NCBI GenBank assembly: GCA_022661535.1
Contig: JAKULF010000005.1
Location: 2,108,001-2,172,000, forward strand
From: Eutypa lata
Taxonomy: Eukaryota > Ascomycota > Sordariomycetes > Xylariales > Diatrypaceae
Direction of reading: 5' to 3'
DNA: 64,000 nucleotides
This document shows, one piece after another, positions 24,873 to 36,826 of the stretch. How positions within the stretch are numbered: position 1 is the first letter of the stretch; the number at the start of each line of letters is the position of its first letter. A model generated the notes under the pieces. That model was not told the DNA's origin and made no database searches. It saw nothing but the letters and a program-made list of their open reading frames with translations. The position numbers were made by a program, and so were the translations under genes.

Positions 24873-27800
24873 CGCATCTATGTAGCTAGCGATCCAAAAG
24901 TCTCGATGACGGTAACTTATGATCCCTGGGTAGGTTTCACGAGCTGTGACGGTCATGATCTAGACCAGCACTCTACTGCAATGCGTTCACAGCTCGTGTT
25001 GCACCTTTCATTACCTACCATGTAACGCAGTAGTACCTATTCTGAGCATTACGAGCTTATGCCAGTTCATCTAGTTATGCCGTAGGGCTTTCGCTGGTTT
25101 TCTCCATTGGGTAGACACGTCTAGGTCCTACCTACAAGCTGGTAGATTTTTTGCCTCGTATTGAAAAAGTCATGTGGGCCTTAGACATTTGGAGTCAGTC
25201 AGTCTAACCTATTCTTGTCGAGTGGACTTTTCTCGTATTAATTCTATACAGCCAGTTTTTTTTGCCATTGACCGCCTTTGCAAGAATTGTCATTCCACCT
25301 GTCTCATGATAAAACGAGATATATCGGAAAAACTATTTTAGCTTGCACATAGGCAAAACATCTTATAAATCAGCTGACTCTAGTTAATATTCACGCCGCT
25401 GAACTCTGTATTTTTCTTTTCCTTCGGTAATTGAGTGGCGGGATTTTCTCCGCAGATGGGCGCCTCGTTCCCGCCCGCCGCCCGCCCCTACGGATCTAAC
25501 AAGTGAATCCTCCGGCCCGAGACGTAAGATTTTAGTTAGCTCATATGTCATCCAACGGCAGAACGGTAGTGGCCTATAATACCCAGCCCACCTTATTTTT
25601 AGACCATCGACTTAAACCTTGTCGTGACGACGGGCCATCTATTATCTAATAGTAATGTGCCTAATGGATATGTATCGATTTCATTCGCGGGTAATTGTCC
25701 TATTATTACTAACAAAGCTGTCGCCTGATGTTAGGTGCCTAGAACTTCTGGAAGGCATCTATGCTACATAGGTATCTTAGCTTAGTCTAAACCTATCGAT
25801 TGCTTAGACTAGCTCATTTGTGACTCCAGGGCTGAATAGGTGGGATTTACGAGCCGACATTTGGCCAACTATGAGTGACATTATGGAATCTTCATACGTA
25901 GTCATGACAGTAACAGAAGCCGACGGATCTGATGAGGCATAATACTCAAATAATAAGAAGCTAGATACATGGGGTATGCGGTTTTCAAATAGCGCATACG
26001 AGGGCATCCAGACATCGCATTAACTTGATGGCGCCAGTCCCCGGGACTAGCAATCGAAGTTCGTATATGCCAAATAATAAACAGCTTGGAAGCCACCTAC
26101 GTCGATTGGCTTGGCAGAGGAGCTATTTAGGTACGCAGCTATTAAACCACCTTATTATGACTTCTGGATCAATTCTATCCCTCGGCTATCGGCTACCGGT
26201 CGATAGATCCACGCATAAGGCCATCCCTTACGCTCTCCACAAATACTACCAACATATAGCACCACCAACTATATAGCAAAGGTAGTACTTTGCATCTTCG
26301 ATCGGAACCACCTAAATGCTAACATACATGTTTACTGGCTATTAGTGGCAAGCAACGTTACGTTGGGTCATGTCAAAAGAAGCTCGGAGACAAACCATTA
26401 CATAACTATGGTCTCTGTGCCAATACATTTCTTGTCCTGGAGGACCTTCGTATACTCGGATACTTTGTGTAACCGTGAGACTCCTTCATACATACACGTC
26501 ATCTGAGGACTACATCCAGATCCTAGACATTGGAATAACACATCAACTTGACTCCTCTTTTCCTTCGCTGAGTTGTTTCACTGTACTAAACTCGTGCAAT
26601 TTACCATCGTTACACTTGCATCACATTAATCATTACTATGGACATGCAAGGTGCCAGCCTGACTTCAATGAAACTCGTGTCTTTAATCCTTATATAGAGA
26701 GCCCGGAGCCCATCTTAGGATGCTCATCAATAACCTGTGTATTATATGAATATTCCCAATGTTTATTTACACTGGTAAAGTGCATCTACTAGGCGGGTTA
26801 GTAAACCTGATAAGCTGAAACTAAACTGAAGCCATTATGCAAGTTTCATTCATGTCGTACATCATAACTTCAAGACAAACCTATATCAAAGACCATCGGA
26901 GGTGGACTAAAAAAGTTCTCTAAGCACCGGTATCCTGGGATTGTCATAGACAAAAATTTGCGGCTGCCTTTCGGCATTTGTTGTGAGTCGAGACTGAAGA
27001 GTAGCATTGTTATACAACATTGAATCAAATAAAGCAAGAAAGCAGCCCTTATTTTCCTCTCTTTGCGCTTGACGGTTTCCCAACCTTGTTATTTTATCGT
27101 GTGCTCTCCTGATGCCTTAATAATACTACTTTTCTTATCTTTCCACCTCCCGGAATCGCCCATTTCACCTATACATACGCTGTAGGTCAGTTATTTCAAC
27201 CCAAGGGCCTTGAAACATCTACTCTATTAATCGGAGAAAACAGCTACATAGTCATAGTTAAGCTTTGAGCAACGGCCAGCGCCAAGGAGATCTTGACAGG
27301 GGGTTGGTTCCACCTGGGGTGCAGTCAATCTCAGATGCGATTTACTGCACTGCCAATCTTATTCTGTTTTGGTCGTCGTTTCAAAAACGTGGATGCATGG
27401 GAAACCCCTTTGTCTTCGCGTCAACATACTTTCGTGAAATTGCCCCAGGCTGCCCGGTGGCATTTCACATGATATTAACTAGACCATTTACGCCAGTCAA
27501 ATAACAGTCAACATTTATTTAGTTGACACTAATCAAAATGCATTATTTGACCTCCGGTCTCCTATCTCCCGACTTGTCCCACGAAGTCGTTACATCCATC
27601 TAGGGATCACAAGCGAGACGCCTCCGATGACAATTCAGCTGTGCCGTACTATAGCCTAAGTATCAAATAACAGGAAGTGGTTTGAGACACCGGTGAGTTC
27701 ATTACGGGCGCATGCGTAGTCGGGGTGGTCTAATATTAAGGTTTTTTTTTGGCTTGAGCGCATTGCTTGGTAAGAAGGGTGACATCGAGATACCCGACAG

Positions 27801-28272
27801 ATAATGTAAGATCAAATTCCAATGTGTTTTATCATCTGCACCCAACAAGGCCTTTGGATTAACGCCTAGACATGCATCGTAAGTTATCCATCATAAAAAA
27901 TGATTCATCATGACAGAGGTACATATAAAATATGATGAATATGTTGTATGTATAGATATAATAGGTTGCGATATTCGCAGATGGTCGCTTACATGATGTT
28001 GCAGTAGGAGCCCCTGTTGAAGGATAGGGGGGCTTAGGTAATCGAAATGAGCGGGGTAACCTGCTTACGTTGATGATCATTCATATTTTATCTTCAACTG
28101 TTGCTGACTATAAGCTTAACCCTCGTTTGACAATTTTCATTTTCTACACAACAGAAATAAATGTAACAGTAGCGCGAAAAATCATACCCAATACAAGCTA
28201 AACGGAGTGAAGCTGCCGAGGAAACATCGTTTAAAGAGTGAGCAACGAAAAGAATATTGGCTTAGAGTTACT
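24873..28272. other. 3.4 kb gene-poor, AT-rich spacer
   Basis: No supported gene. Frames are up to about 105 codons, with no recognisable domain and no plausible exon chain. Confidence 0.5.
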
Positions 28273-28764
28273 ATGTGGAGCTATCTACGATCTCTTGTCG
28301 CCCCTGAACGATCAACACAACCAGGGCCTTCACCAGTCACCATCAACGGCATCAGATTCCCAGCCGATGGGTCCAAGCCACACATGCTCTCGCTTACAAC
28401 CACCACCGACGGGGTAAGCGACGGTCATGACGCCTGTTGGGGACATATACCCGACCTGCGTGCCTTCTGGAAAACCCGGCAAGCGTGGATGTGGCGAGAT
28501 ATCGAAACATTTAGGCTTGAGAACCAGCCAATTGCTGACTGCAATGGCTTATATGTTATATATTTCTCGTTCGACCTCGAATCCCTACCCCTGAATCACA
28601 ACTTCCCCATTGGTTTGACCGGGCGGGAGCGGGCGTTCGCTGGTGATGCGTTTGTGGTCAAAATACAGGGCACCCAAATTGGCGAGGATCTAGGAGAGGA
28701 TGGCTGGGCTGCCTGGATCGATGTGCCGTTGGATATCATGGATCTTCCTGTTATGAAAATCTAA
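28273..28764 (+). CDS. hypothetical protein, 163 residues
   Basis: A single open frame from the first ATG (MWSYLRSLVAPE...) to 28764. The open frame extends 22 codons upstream, but only with a GTG start. The protein is soluble-looking, Trp-rich (HDACWGHIPDLRAFWKTRQAWMWRDIE) and ends with an acidic, hydrophobic tail. No signal peptide or membrane helix is seen, and I do not recognise the family. GC content and codon use are higher than in the surrounding spacer, which supports coding. It is isolated, with over 3 kb of empty sequence upstream. Confidence 0.6.
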   Translation: MWSYLRSLVAPERSTQPGPSPVTINGIRFPADGSKPHMLSLTTTTDGVSDGHDACWGHIPDLRAFWKTRQAWMWRDIETFRLENQPIADCNGLYVIYFSFDLESLPLNHNFPIGLTGRERAFAGDAFVVKIQGTQIGEDLGEDGWAAWIDVPLDIMDLPVMKI

Positions 28765-29900
28765 GTACGGCTTCTTCTTTGCGATGGAAATGAACCCCGC
28801 AATGCGATGCATCATGGTGTGTGGTTGAGATCTCCTCGTACGACCAGTGGTGGTTATAAGCCGACGGGTACTTGAAATACTAGCAATACTTCACGGCACA
28901 ATATTCTCGCTATTGCTAGGGTTAGTCAGATACGAAGTCAAGTAGCTGGCCCTCTATGCGGATTTCGATGGCCAACTAGATTGACTAATGTGATTGGCTA
29001 ATGCGTGTCCGTTGGAGAAGGTTCCAAATTTAGAAGTTTACGTATGAAAAAGAAAAGTTGATAACTAGGATATAATTAGGTCATTGATATATACTATTAC
29101 TTATTCAAGGATTTGTATATACATCTTACCACTTGCCTAGATATGATGATTATCATTAGGGGCATTCCAGTAATTGCTTCGAAGTCATATAGAACGTATA
29201 TAACTTCTTTAGTACTGCTAATGCGAGGTCGTATGTATTTAAGTAGCCGCCACAATTCTCTATAAACAGTAAAGCTTTCATCTATATTATTGCTCAAATT
29301 CTTTCAACTCTAGGCTAGAGGTGGGAGCCCCCTCAAGTTATGGATGGGTACATCATATTAGCTAGGATCTAACACCGTTGACTTCGCTATGATACGTTGG
29401 AATTGGGTATTACTTGGCATATTTGTGGAAGTACCTGCCTCTAAACTAGTTCCATATAAAGTCTAACTTTTCAATAGGTGGAGAAGATAGGGGCTACACA
29501 GAGGCATCAAAGCGCACCTGTTATGGACCTGCGTATCTCTGAGAACCAAAATCATGCAGTGATACTATTTTGGAAACTGTAATTTCGAATGCGTAAAACT
29601 GATTAAAGGAATAAAGAAATCTATCTGAACGCAATCTTAAAGGTTACATCTTCTATATACTATACAAACGAGTGTGATTGAGGAGATCTCCTATCGTACA
29701 TTAAATGGGCTGTCATGGGGGTTCCAGTAAAGTGTTGTTTACTTATGTTAGACTTCTTCGGACAAAAAGAATTTTTTCAGACTGTAGGTTAGATTCGGTA
29801 AACCGGCCGCAAACTTCCACGATCATAGCCAAACCGACACAACCCAGCGCAAGTTCCAAAATTGCACCACTACCTAGACTCATGAGCCTAAGCAACCCGT
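28765..29900. other. intergenic spacer
   Basis: AT-rich with no convincing reading frame. It lies between the convergent 3' ends of the 163-residue gene and the Cys-rich secreted protein gene. Confidence 0.5.
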
Positions 29901-30571
29901 TTAAGAATCGATGTCGGTACAATCCTCCATGCAAAGCAGCTCGGGGTGATCTTTATCGGCCCAGTGGTCAATGTTCCCGCAGGTGCAGACGCGAGGTGTG
30001 AAAAGTCCATTACCAGAGGAATCCTTCCTTGGTATTGTAAGCTCGTATTGATCACCATCGCTCACACCATCGTAGTTGGTCTTGGTTTCGGCATCGCAAC
30101 TGTCATCGGAATCCATCCTTTTCATATGGCCCTTGACGAGTTTCATGCCTGGATAGATCATGACACTGCAGTACCAATCGCCGTCCGGACAAGTCATAGT
30201 ATCACTCTCTTCCATTGAGTCTTCGATGGTCTCGGAAACGGATGCAGAAAGTCCCCCATCCACGCTGGTTATATCTCCGACGGATAACCCGAGACCACCG
30301 CCAATTGTCCGGTCGTTCCAACGGTGTGGCTCTGTGTGGTAGTTAATTCTATGTGGTGTTATTTAGTTAATCTAATATACCGTTGCCAAAGGTGTCAGTG
30401 AAACTTACCCGAGCCGCCTGAACCCGAGATGCCTATCTGCCATGGATCACCCGTGACATTTTCATCGTAGTCAACGGTAGGACAGAAATAGGTGTAACCC
30501 ATCATATCTCCTTGAGGTGCGGCTGTCACTAGAGGGATAGTGAGGCCTACAAGGAAGATGGCTTTAAACAT
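29901..30571 (-). CDS. small secreted Cys-rich protein (effector candidate)
   Basis: Two exons, 30571-30409 and 30331-29901, joined by a 77-base intron with a GTAAGT donor, encode 197 residues. The N-terminus MFKAIFLVGLTIPLVTAAPQ is a clear signal peptide cleaved near residue 18. The mature protein is acidic with eight cysteines (C30, then TCPDGDWYC, DSC, VCTC, LLC and EDC) and one N-glycosylation site (NVT). No transmembrane segment or known domain is recognised. Size, secretion signal, Cys content and the lineage-specific look fit a fungal effector candidate, but an extracellular structural or antimicrobial role is equally open. Confidence 0.75.
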
Positions 30572-31828
30572 GATTGCGTCTAAAGTTCGAGAAGAGGGAT
30601 AATTTTACGAAGCAAAGAAAATAAGAGTAAACTCGGGATGAGATGATAGTCTAAGAGAAAGCCATTATGATAGGAAAATTTGTATATTTATATACACATA
30701 TCTATACTTAGTGTGACATCAACGTATTGCTATTTCAAGTAATATTTGTGTGACTTAAACACGTCATTTTTCTCTGCTTTTATACTCCTAGAATCCTGCA
30801 CCTCTGCCTTCGTACACTACGCCGGGATGAAATGAATGTACAGGACAAATATTTCAAACACATCCGTATAGTAACAATACCATTTATGTAAAATATCTAA
30901 AGGCAAAACAAAGGACCGGATACAAAGGAGGTAAGATGTATATTTACTGATCTTTACAAACGGCGTACGTATTCATAAGTTCACAAGCACTATAACCAAT
31001 TGCCAAAATACTTAAAAGGACTAATCAAGGAACGGACGCAATAACGTGTTTCCCGAAAGTACTGTATGGTATTTATAAATATCCCAGGATACTATAATTC
31101 ACTACGTCAAGTTTCCAAGGAAAACTCAGATTGTACTGGTTTTCGAAATGTGCCTACGCCCATAGTGGTGGCTATGTTAAGAGCTATCGGTCATGCCAGT
31201 GTTTTACACAATTTATTTGCCTCATACTCAGGCCTTGGCTTTTCGTCAAGTGGCACAGCCGTAGATATGACATAGTATAAGCTTCCGGTGCACACTACCT
31301 CTCTACACCGGGTCACCACCCAATTGACCTAGCTCCACCGCCTAATTATCCCGCCTGCAATTATGACGTGTGTTGTAAAACTACAGTGGATGGCTATATG
31401 GACTAGACCTAGGGATAGAGGTGCTAAGGCTAGCCCGATCAAAGTCTCACTTCGTCTCCCGAGGGGGAGGCACAGTCGATGAATCCCTCTCTTTGGCATG
31501 AGGCTACTTATCAATGCTTTATCCCAATCCATAATAAACTCGGATTTCTAACTCAGACTTCTAACTGCATCAGCATGCAGTGTTCAGGGGTATTTATTGA
31601 ACGTTACACCATACTTTTCGGGGTCAACGTCATTCCGTATCGTTCCGTCCGCCACTTGCTTTGTTGACTTAAAATTTTAATTATTGACTTTAATAGGTAT
31701 ATATTTAATAATATAATACCTTTCCTTGGCATTATCAAATCGTAAGGCAGGTTACTCTACGGAGGCGTAGGGCTAAATGTACTGTACATCTACTCGATAC
31801 CCTTAAGGAGTATAGATTTGGATCGATT
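30572..31828. other. intergenic spacer upstream of the secreted protein
   Basis: Contains the promoter of the Cys-rich secreted gene, including a TATATAAATATA stretch (30683-30694, minus). Nothing else is recognised. Confidence 0.5.
30683..30694 (-). promoter_or_regulatory. putative TATA box of Cys-rich secreted gene
   Basis: TATATAAATATA on the minus strand about 112-123 bases upstream of the ATG. The region is AT-rich, so chance occurrence is possible. Confidence 0.4.
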
Positions 31829-32362
31829 TTATATAAAGTTTAAAATAATTTAATAATATTAACGTATTAATTAATATATATTAATTAATACGGTATTTTA
31901 ATTAATTAATATTAATGTTATTAATATATTAATATTATATAAACGATTTAATAAATTTAAATTATAATTAATTAAAATGTTAATAATAAAAATTTCACTT
32001 TTATATAATTAATACTTTAATTATTATATATAACTTATCGTTTTTTTATTAATTCGTTTATTATTATATTAATATTTTAAATTTAATAAATAAATAAGTT
32101 TAATTAAAACATTAAAAATTAAGTTTATAATAACGATAATTATAATCTTAATAAATTTATATATATAACTTATATATATAATATTTATTTTAATATATAA
32201 TTTATTAATAAATATATATATTAATTATATTAATTATATTAATAATATTAATAAATTAATTAATAATATTAATAAATATAACTTTTTAATTAATTAATAT
32301 AAAATGATAATATATTAATATTAATTTAATTAATATTTGGAAAAATATTAATTAAATTAAAT
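31829..32362. repeat. extreme AT-rich island, probably RIP-degraded repeat
   Basis: More than 500 bases composed almost only of A and T, dominated by TTAATTAATATTAAT-type words, with only scattered G or C. The borders are sharp on both sides. In filamentous ascomycetes such islands arise when repeat-induced point mutation converts C to T in duplicated transposons. A mitochondrial insertion is an alternative. No open frame or element identity remains. Confidence 0.7.
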
Positions 32363-32770
32363 TGTTTTGAACTTTGATTATGTAAGAGTAAGTTGTTGAT
32401 GTTGTTTTAGTGTTGTTTGTGTAATGTCATATCTTTATTTTGTAGCTGTTTCAATGTGCCACGAAATAATGTATTTAAGAGTAGAAGACAGAAGCTACTA
32501 GCTTGTTAGAGGCTTATAGTATAGGTAATATAACATAACGATTGGTGCTTACTGTTTTAAGATATCTAATGGGGCAGATCCCCCTTTATACAAAACAGCT
32601 GGCCCGGTGGGCCCCTGGTACCCTCCACTTAGTATCAAACCTACCACCTTACCTCCCAACATAATACCCTAAGTTCATCTATTGCAACGTATTAAGACTT
32701 CTTGAATAGTACTTCAACCTTCTCAGCCTTCTTTGCTAACCGTAGAGTTACTAGCTACTGATGGCTGACT
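32363..32770. other. possible transposon relic next to the AT island
   Basis: The AT island passes abruptly into normal-composition sequence. The stretch from about 32504 (TGTTAGAGG...) to 32661 (...CCCAACA) begins TG and ends CA, as long terminal repeats do, and includes a GC-rich GGCCCGGTGGGCCCC block. No target duplication is visible, so an LTR remnant is only a suggestion. Confidence 0.25.
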
Positions 32771-34774
32771 TCATACGACTGACGTCTTTTCTCCACTGTC
32801 CGAGTTATCACCCTTAATAGTTATCTGGCGCTCCCCTATGGTGTCACCTTCCAGGAGATACACAACTTCATCACCAAATCTCTGTGCCACCTCCTCCAAC
32901 GACAATTCCTTAGTCTGTAAAAAGTTACATTAGGAACTATTCATTAAGGAGGAAGGGGGTTTGACTAACCTCGATGAAATAGAATTGGAAGAGAACGATG
33001 GACAAGATTGTCGCGACAAGGAAGCAGAGATAGTATTTCCACCCAATAACCGCGAATGCCTTCGGCGCGGCAGTCAGGACGATCAACGAACCGGCGTAGA
33101 GCCCGCTTGTTGAGATGGCACAGCCTTTGGCACGGAGGTGTGTAGGCCAGATTTCGGAGGCATACACATATGTAGTAGCATCCAGACAAGGTGCGTAGCT
33201 ATGAATAGTATGTCAGCCTTACAAACCACCCATGGATAAGGACATGAACTTACAATCCTATGTGCAGAAATATGAAAAACACAGCCGCCTTTTGGCCTGC
33301 GTGGTTGTCCCCTATACCATACAATCCATTGGTAATGCATTCGAGCAGCAAGGAGATCGCAACACCCGTCAGGCCAAAAACTAGAGATTGTTAAATTGTG
33401 AGAACTTTTTTATGTATTTTTTCTCTCCTCCTTTTGACTTACCCATGAGGTTCTTGCGGCCTACTCTGTCCATGAGTAAGGCATTGATGAAATTGAGGGG
33501 AGGGCCAAATGAGATCCATCCTGCCGTAAGAAAGAGCTGAGCTTTGCCTCCATAGCCCAGGCTCGTGTACAGGATACTTCCATAATCTAGATTCGAGTAG
33601 CGATTAGCGAATGGGCAGGTTCGTGCAGGAGTTATGCATACTAGCGATGACCAGAGTACCAGTTGCTTGGCAGCAAAACATGGTGGAAAAGCCGATAATA
33701 GCACGCTTGCGGTACGACGGAACAGTGAAAATCGACCACCACGACGAGGGCAGCGATTTTTCAAGCGACAACTGTGTCTCGATCTGTTTGAATTCGGCAG
33801 TCGCGAAGGTTTCCTCCGGGTTATTGGGGTCGTGGTGGACCTTCTTCAACACAGCAAGCGCCTGATCGCCTTGGTTGTTTTCGACAACTGTGGGATAAGA
33901 TTAGCGCATAGCCCTTAACACTGTCTACGAGGGCCACGTCTTCTTACGCCATCTTGGGGACTCTGGAAGTGAAAGCACTCCGCTGGCAAGTAGCAAAGGG
34001 GGGACAGCTTGAATTGCAAGCGGGACGCGCCACTGCACCCCTGACGCGTTGACATATGCGAATCCAACACCAATCCAAGCAGCGATGGAATACCCAGAAA
34101 GGATAAATACACCTGCGACTTTGTTAGACTACACGTATTTATACGGTGAATTTCAGGTCCTTACCATGCATTCCAACCAGGAAACCGCGGGTCTTTGGCG
34201 GTGCGACTTCACTCTGCCACATTGGGACAACCGTTACAATGGCGCCTACACAATGTCAGCAAAGATCAAGATCTGTTTGATATAATGTAGGTTACTTACC
34301 AGAACCTAACGCTGTAATGAATCGTGCAACAATGAACATAGCAACGTGAACGGACCCTGCTTGCAATGCGCTACCAAGGATGGTTAAGCAGCTGGCGAAG
34401 AAAAGGGCTTTTCGGCGTCCAAATCTGTCCGCTGTCCAAGCTGCTGAAAGACAGCCAAAGAGTCCGCCCGTTTGGTACAGGCCATTGATTGCTCCAACGA
34501 TGCCCGTGGAGTTATCATCGAGGCCAAAGTATGTAAGGAAGCTGGGCTCTCCCAGCGTAGTACCGATGATGCCATTGCAATATCCCACGGTAAGACTACC
34601 TAAAGTGGCAAAAAGAATTACCTGAATGCTGTTAGCTTCACGATCCAAGAGAAATTTTGAAGAAAAAAAAAGGAAAGGAATAAATTGGAAAGAAAATCAT
34701 GAAAGCCTTCCAGGAGCTGAGGGAACGCCGAAAACAGCGCTGGGCCTACTTACCAACACGTTGAAACTCCCCAT
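32771..34774 (-). CDS. MFS sugar-type transporter
   Basis: Nine exons: 34774-34754, 34621-34300, 34245-34165, 34112-33948, 33887-33642, 33586-33443, 33380-33254, 33198-32970, 32914-32771, giving 492 residues with all phases closed. The first exon encodes only seven residues (MGSFNVL). Family marks of fungal hexose/sugar porters are present: GYCNGIIGTTLG in helix 1, DRFGRRKAL after helix 2, PESPRWL before the central loop, DRVGRKNLM in the second half, ASEIWPTHLRAKG, and the C-terminal YFIETKELSLEEV. About twelve membrane helices. Substrate unknown; the fold transports sugars or small organic molecules by proton symport at the plasma membrane. It is divergent from the nitrilase across 990 bases. 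Confidence 0.93.
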
Positions 34775-35137
34775 TATGACCAGTGATAATTATGATGCGT
34801 CTCAGGTTGTTACAATGCTTAATGTGCCTCTTTCTTTTCAAATACCAATCCAGCTGAAGGGAGATGAGGGAGAGTTATATACTCCCAACCAACTATACAA
34901 CATCATGTCTATCTCTCATATAACGTATTGCTGAATCCCTTCTGGGTACGGATTGCTCTAATTCCATAGTACTCACGACTAGATAACAATATCAGACTAT
35001 TACCAAGATATTGTGGAAACACTGGTTATCTTTGAGATGCTGCTCTTCCCGCTAAAGGGATAATACTGTCCCGGAGTGCTTTGTTATAGAAATCAGAAGT
35101 GATGGCAGGAGTGACCATGGCTTCTAGCTACTTATCT

Positions 35138-35181
35138 AATCCCGAATGATCAGGGACCAAATCCCGACTGGTCAGGGACCA
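35138..35181. repeat. 22-base tandem duplication in the divergent promoter
   Basis: Two adjacent 22-base units (35138-35159 and 35160-35181) share AATCCCGA..G.TCAGGGACCA and differ at two positions. Each contains a partial dyad (TCCCGA...TCAGGGA), so they could be paired sites for a regulator. Confidence 0.6.
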
Positions 35182-35673
35182 GCATGTTAGAACTTAGAAA
35201 ACACAATTACTCTCAACCAGTGGTTGAGAAACGGAACTTCCCATAGCGTCATAAGAAATCGGCCTGGTTGGCCGATGAGGGTCTAGGGCTGATAGCTATC
35301 TCCACCCAGTCACTGATAGTCAAAGCTACCCCGGATAATGTTCTACCGGACGCGAAAACACCTTGGAAAGTATGTGACTGAAGTCTTCTTACTACACCCA
35401 ACTGGCTGGATACGCTGAGAAGTTTATCAAGAGCCTCAAAATGCTTACAAATGGCATCATTCCCTAACCTCCTTTCCCTTATCAACCCCTTATCAAATCC
35501 ACCTCTAATCTGGAGAGGCATTACGTTTTAGTATAAACCCTTCTAGATACAAGTATGCTATGGGGCTGATAGCTATCCTTCTTTCACGGGTAATGTCATT
35601 CCGGTTGCAATGGTATAGTTCAACTCTAGTTCCTGACTTTGTAAGCTGACCTTTCTGCGTGCTGTGGATATTT

Positions 35674-35681
35674 TATAAATA
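35674..35681 (+). promoter_or_regulatory. TATA box of nitrilase
   Basis: TATAAATA about 84 bases upstream of the nitrilase ATG at 35765. Confidence 0.55.
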
Positions 35682-35764
35682 CGTGACATAACCCTCTCAC
35701 TGCTCCCTCCACACTGCACGTGCACCATATACTTCGTTCAAGCTCAATAAATCAACTTCTTACC

Positions 35765-36826
35765 ATGTCTATCAGACAGTGGAAAGCTGCCATTTCCCAG
35801 GCCGAACCATGTTGGTTCGATCTCGAAGCTGGCGTAGAAAGGACCATCTCCCTCATCGCCGAAGCTGCAAGCAACGGCGCTTCACTTATCGCTTTTTCGG
35901 AAGTCTGGTTACCTGGATACCCAACTTTCCTCTGGTCAGGAACATATGTTGAGAATGCGCCCCTCGTCCTGAAGTACATGCGCAACAGCATGACTGCGTA
36001 CGGTCCAGAAATGCTTCGAATACGTCAGGCCACAGCGGCGAACAAGATGCACGTCGTCTTGGGATTCAGCGAACGTGCTGGCGGCAGTCTTTACCTGGCG
36101 CAGGTGATGATCGGACCGGACGGCAAGATCCTCCTCCACCGAAGGAAGCTCAAGCCAACGCATATGGAACGGACCATCTTTGGTGATTCGACGGGAGACT
36201 CGCTCAACAATGTGGTAGAGACGCCGCTCGGCAAAATCGGCATGCTCAACTGCTGGGAGCATTTGCAACCGCTTCTCAAATTCCACACATACGCTCAGGG
36301 GGAACAGGTGCACGTTGCTTCATGGCCGTCCTTCGCGCATGGCGATTCCGGGCCGTATTCCCTGACGGTTGCGGCCACCTTGACAGCTACAGAAATGTAC
36401 GCAATCGAAGGCCAAGCGTTCGTACTCTTGGCGAACCAACCCGTGACAAAGGCTGGCCAGATTCTCAACACTGAGGGCCAGGCTGCCAGCAAAGGCGAAG
36501 CTACGACAGACATGGGCGGAGGAGTAGCCCGCGTGTACGGTCCTGACGCACGCACACTGACTCCTCTTACTGACCCAAACTTCGATGGTCTGATCTATTG
36601 CGATATCGATCTGGACAAAATTGACGAGGCGAAGACCGTGGCCGATCCGGTTGGCCACTACTCCCGCCCTGATCTTATGCGACTTCTGGTCGATGTCCAG
36701 CCAAAGAATGTGGTGGAAAAGGTGGACTCCGGGGTATCAGGAGCAAGCTCAGCATATGCCACGAGCCCGAATCTCACATCAACGCATGGTCCTCTTGTTG
36801 ATGAAGTGCCACAATCTGTTGAATGA
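35765..36826 (+). CDS. nitrilase / cyanide-hydratase-type enzyme
   Basis: An intronless 353-residue protein. The ATG at 35765 (MSIRQWK...) was chosen because the family begins at this point; the earlier in-frame residues are not initiated by a plausible ATG. The catalytic triad of the nitrilase branch is complete: E46 in AFSEVWLPGYP, K128 in HRRKLKPTHMER and C163 in GMLNCWEHLQP. The RRK-x-KPT and CWEH motifs place it among true nitrilases and cyanide-degrading enzymes, not amidases. Expected reaction: hydrolysis of a nitrile to acid plus ammonia, or of cyanide to formamide; the sequence alone does not decide. Enzymes of this type form spiral oligomers in the cytosol. It lies between a divergent transporter and a Zn2Cys6 regulator. 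Confidence 0.95.
   Translation: MSIRQWKAAISQAEPCWFDLEAGVERTISLIAEAASNGASLIAFSEVWLPGYPTFLWSGTYVENAPLVLKYMRNSMTAYGPEMLRIRQATAANKMHVVLGFSERAGGSLYLAQVMIGPDGKILLHRRKLKPTHMERTIFGDSTGDSLNNVVETPLGKIGMLNCWEHLQPLLKFHTYAQGEQVHVASWPSFAHGDSGPYSLTVAATLTATEMYAIEGQAFVLLANQPVTKAGQILNTEGQAASKGEATTDMGGGVARVYGPDARTLTPLTDPNFDGLIYCDIDLDKIDEAKTVADPVGHYSRPDLMRLLVDVQPKNVVEKVDSGVSGASSAYATSPNLTSTHGPLVDEVPQSVE

Larger units (their letters stand above)
34775..35764. promoter_or_regulatory. shared divergent promoter region of transporter and nitrilase
   Basis: This 990-base spacer should carry both promoters. It contains a 22-base tandem duplication (35138-35181), two copies of the 15-base string GGGCTGATAGCTATC (35286-35300 and 35563-35577), and a TATAAATA box near the nitrilase. 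A 90-codon minus-strand frame (35249-35521) lies between the 15-base copies; it starts with ATG but is unrecognised. Confidence 0.6.

Noticed and set aside
32504..32661. Solo LTR
   Set aside because: TG...CA ends are present but there is no target duplication, no primer-binding site and no second copy, so it is only mentioned as a possible relic.
35249..35521. 90-codon minus-strand frame in the transporter-nitrilase promoter
   Set aside because: Not recognised and located in a promoter with duplicated motifs; kept only as part of the promoter description.
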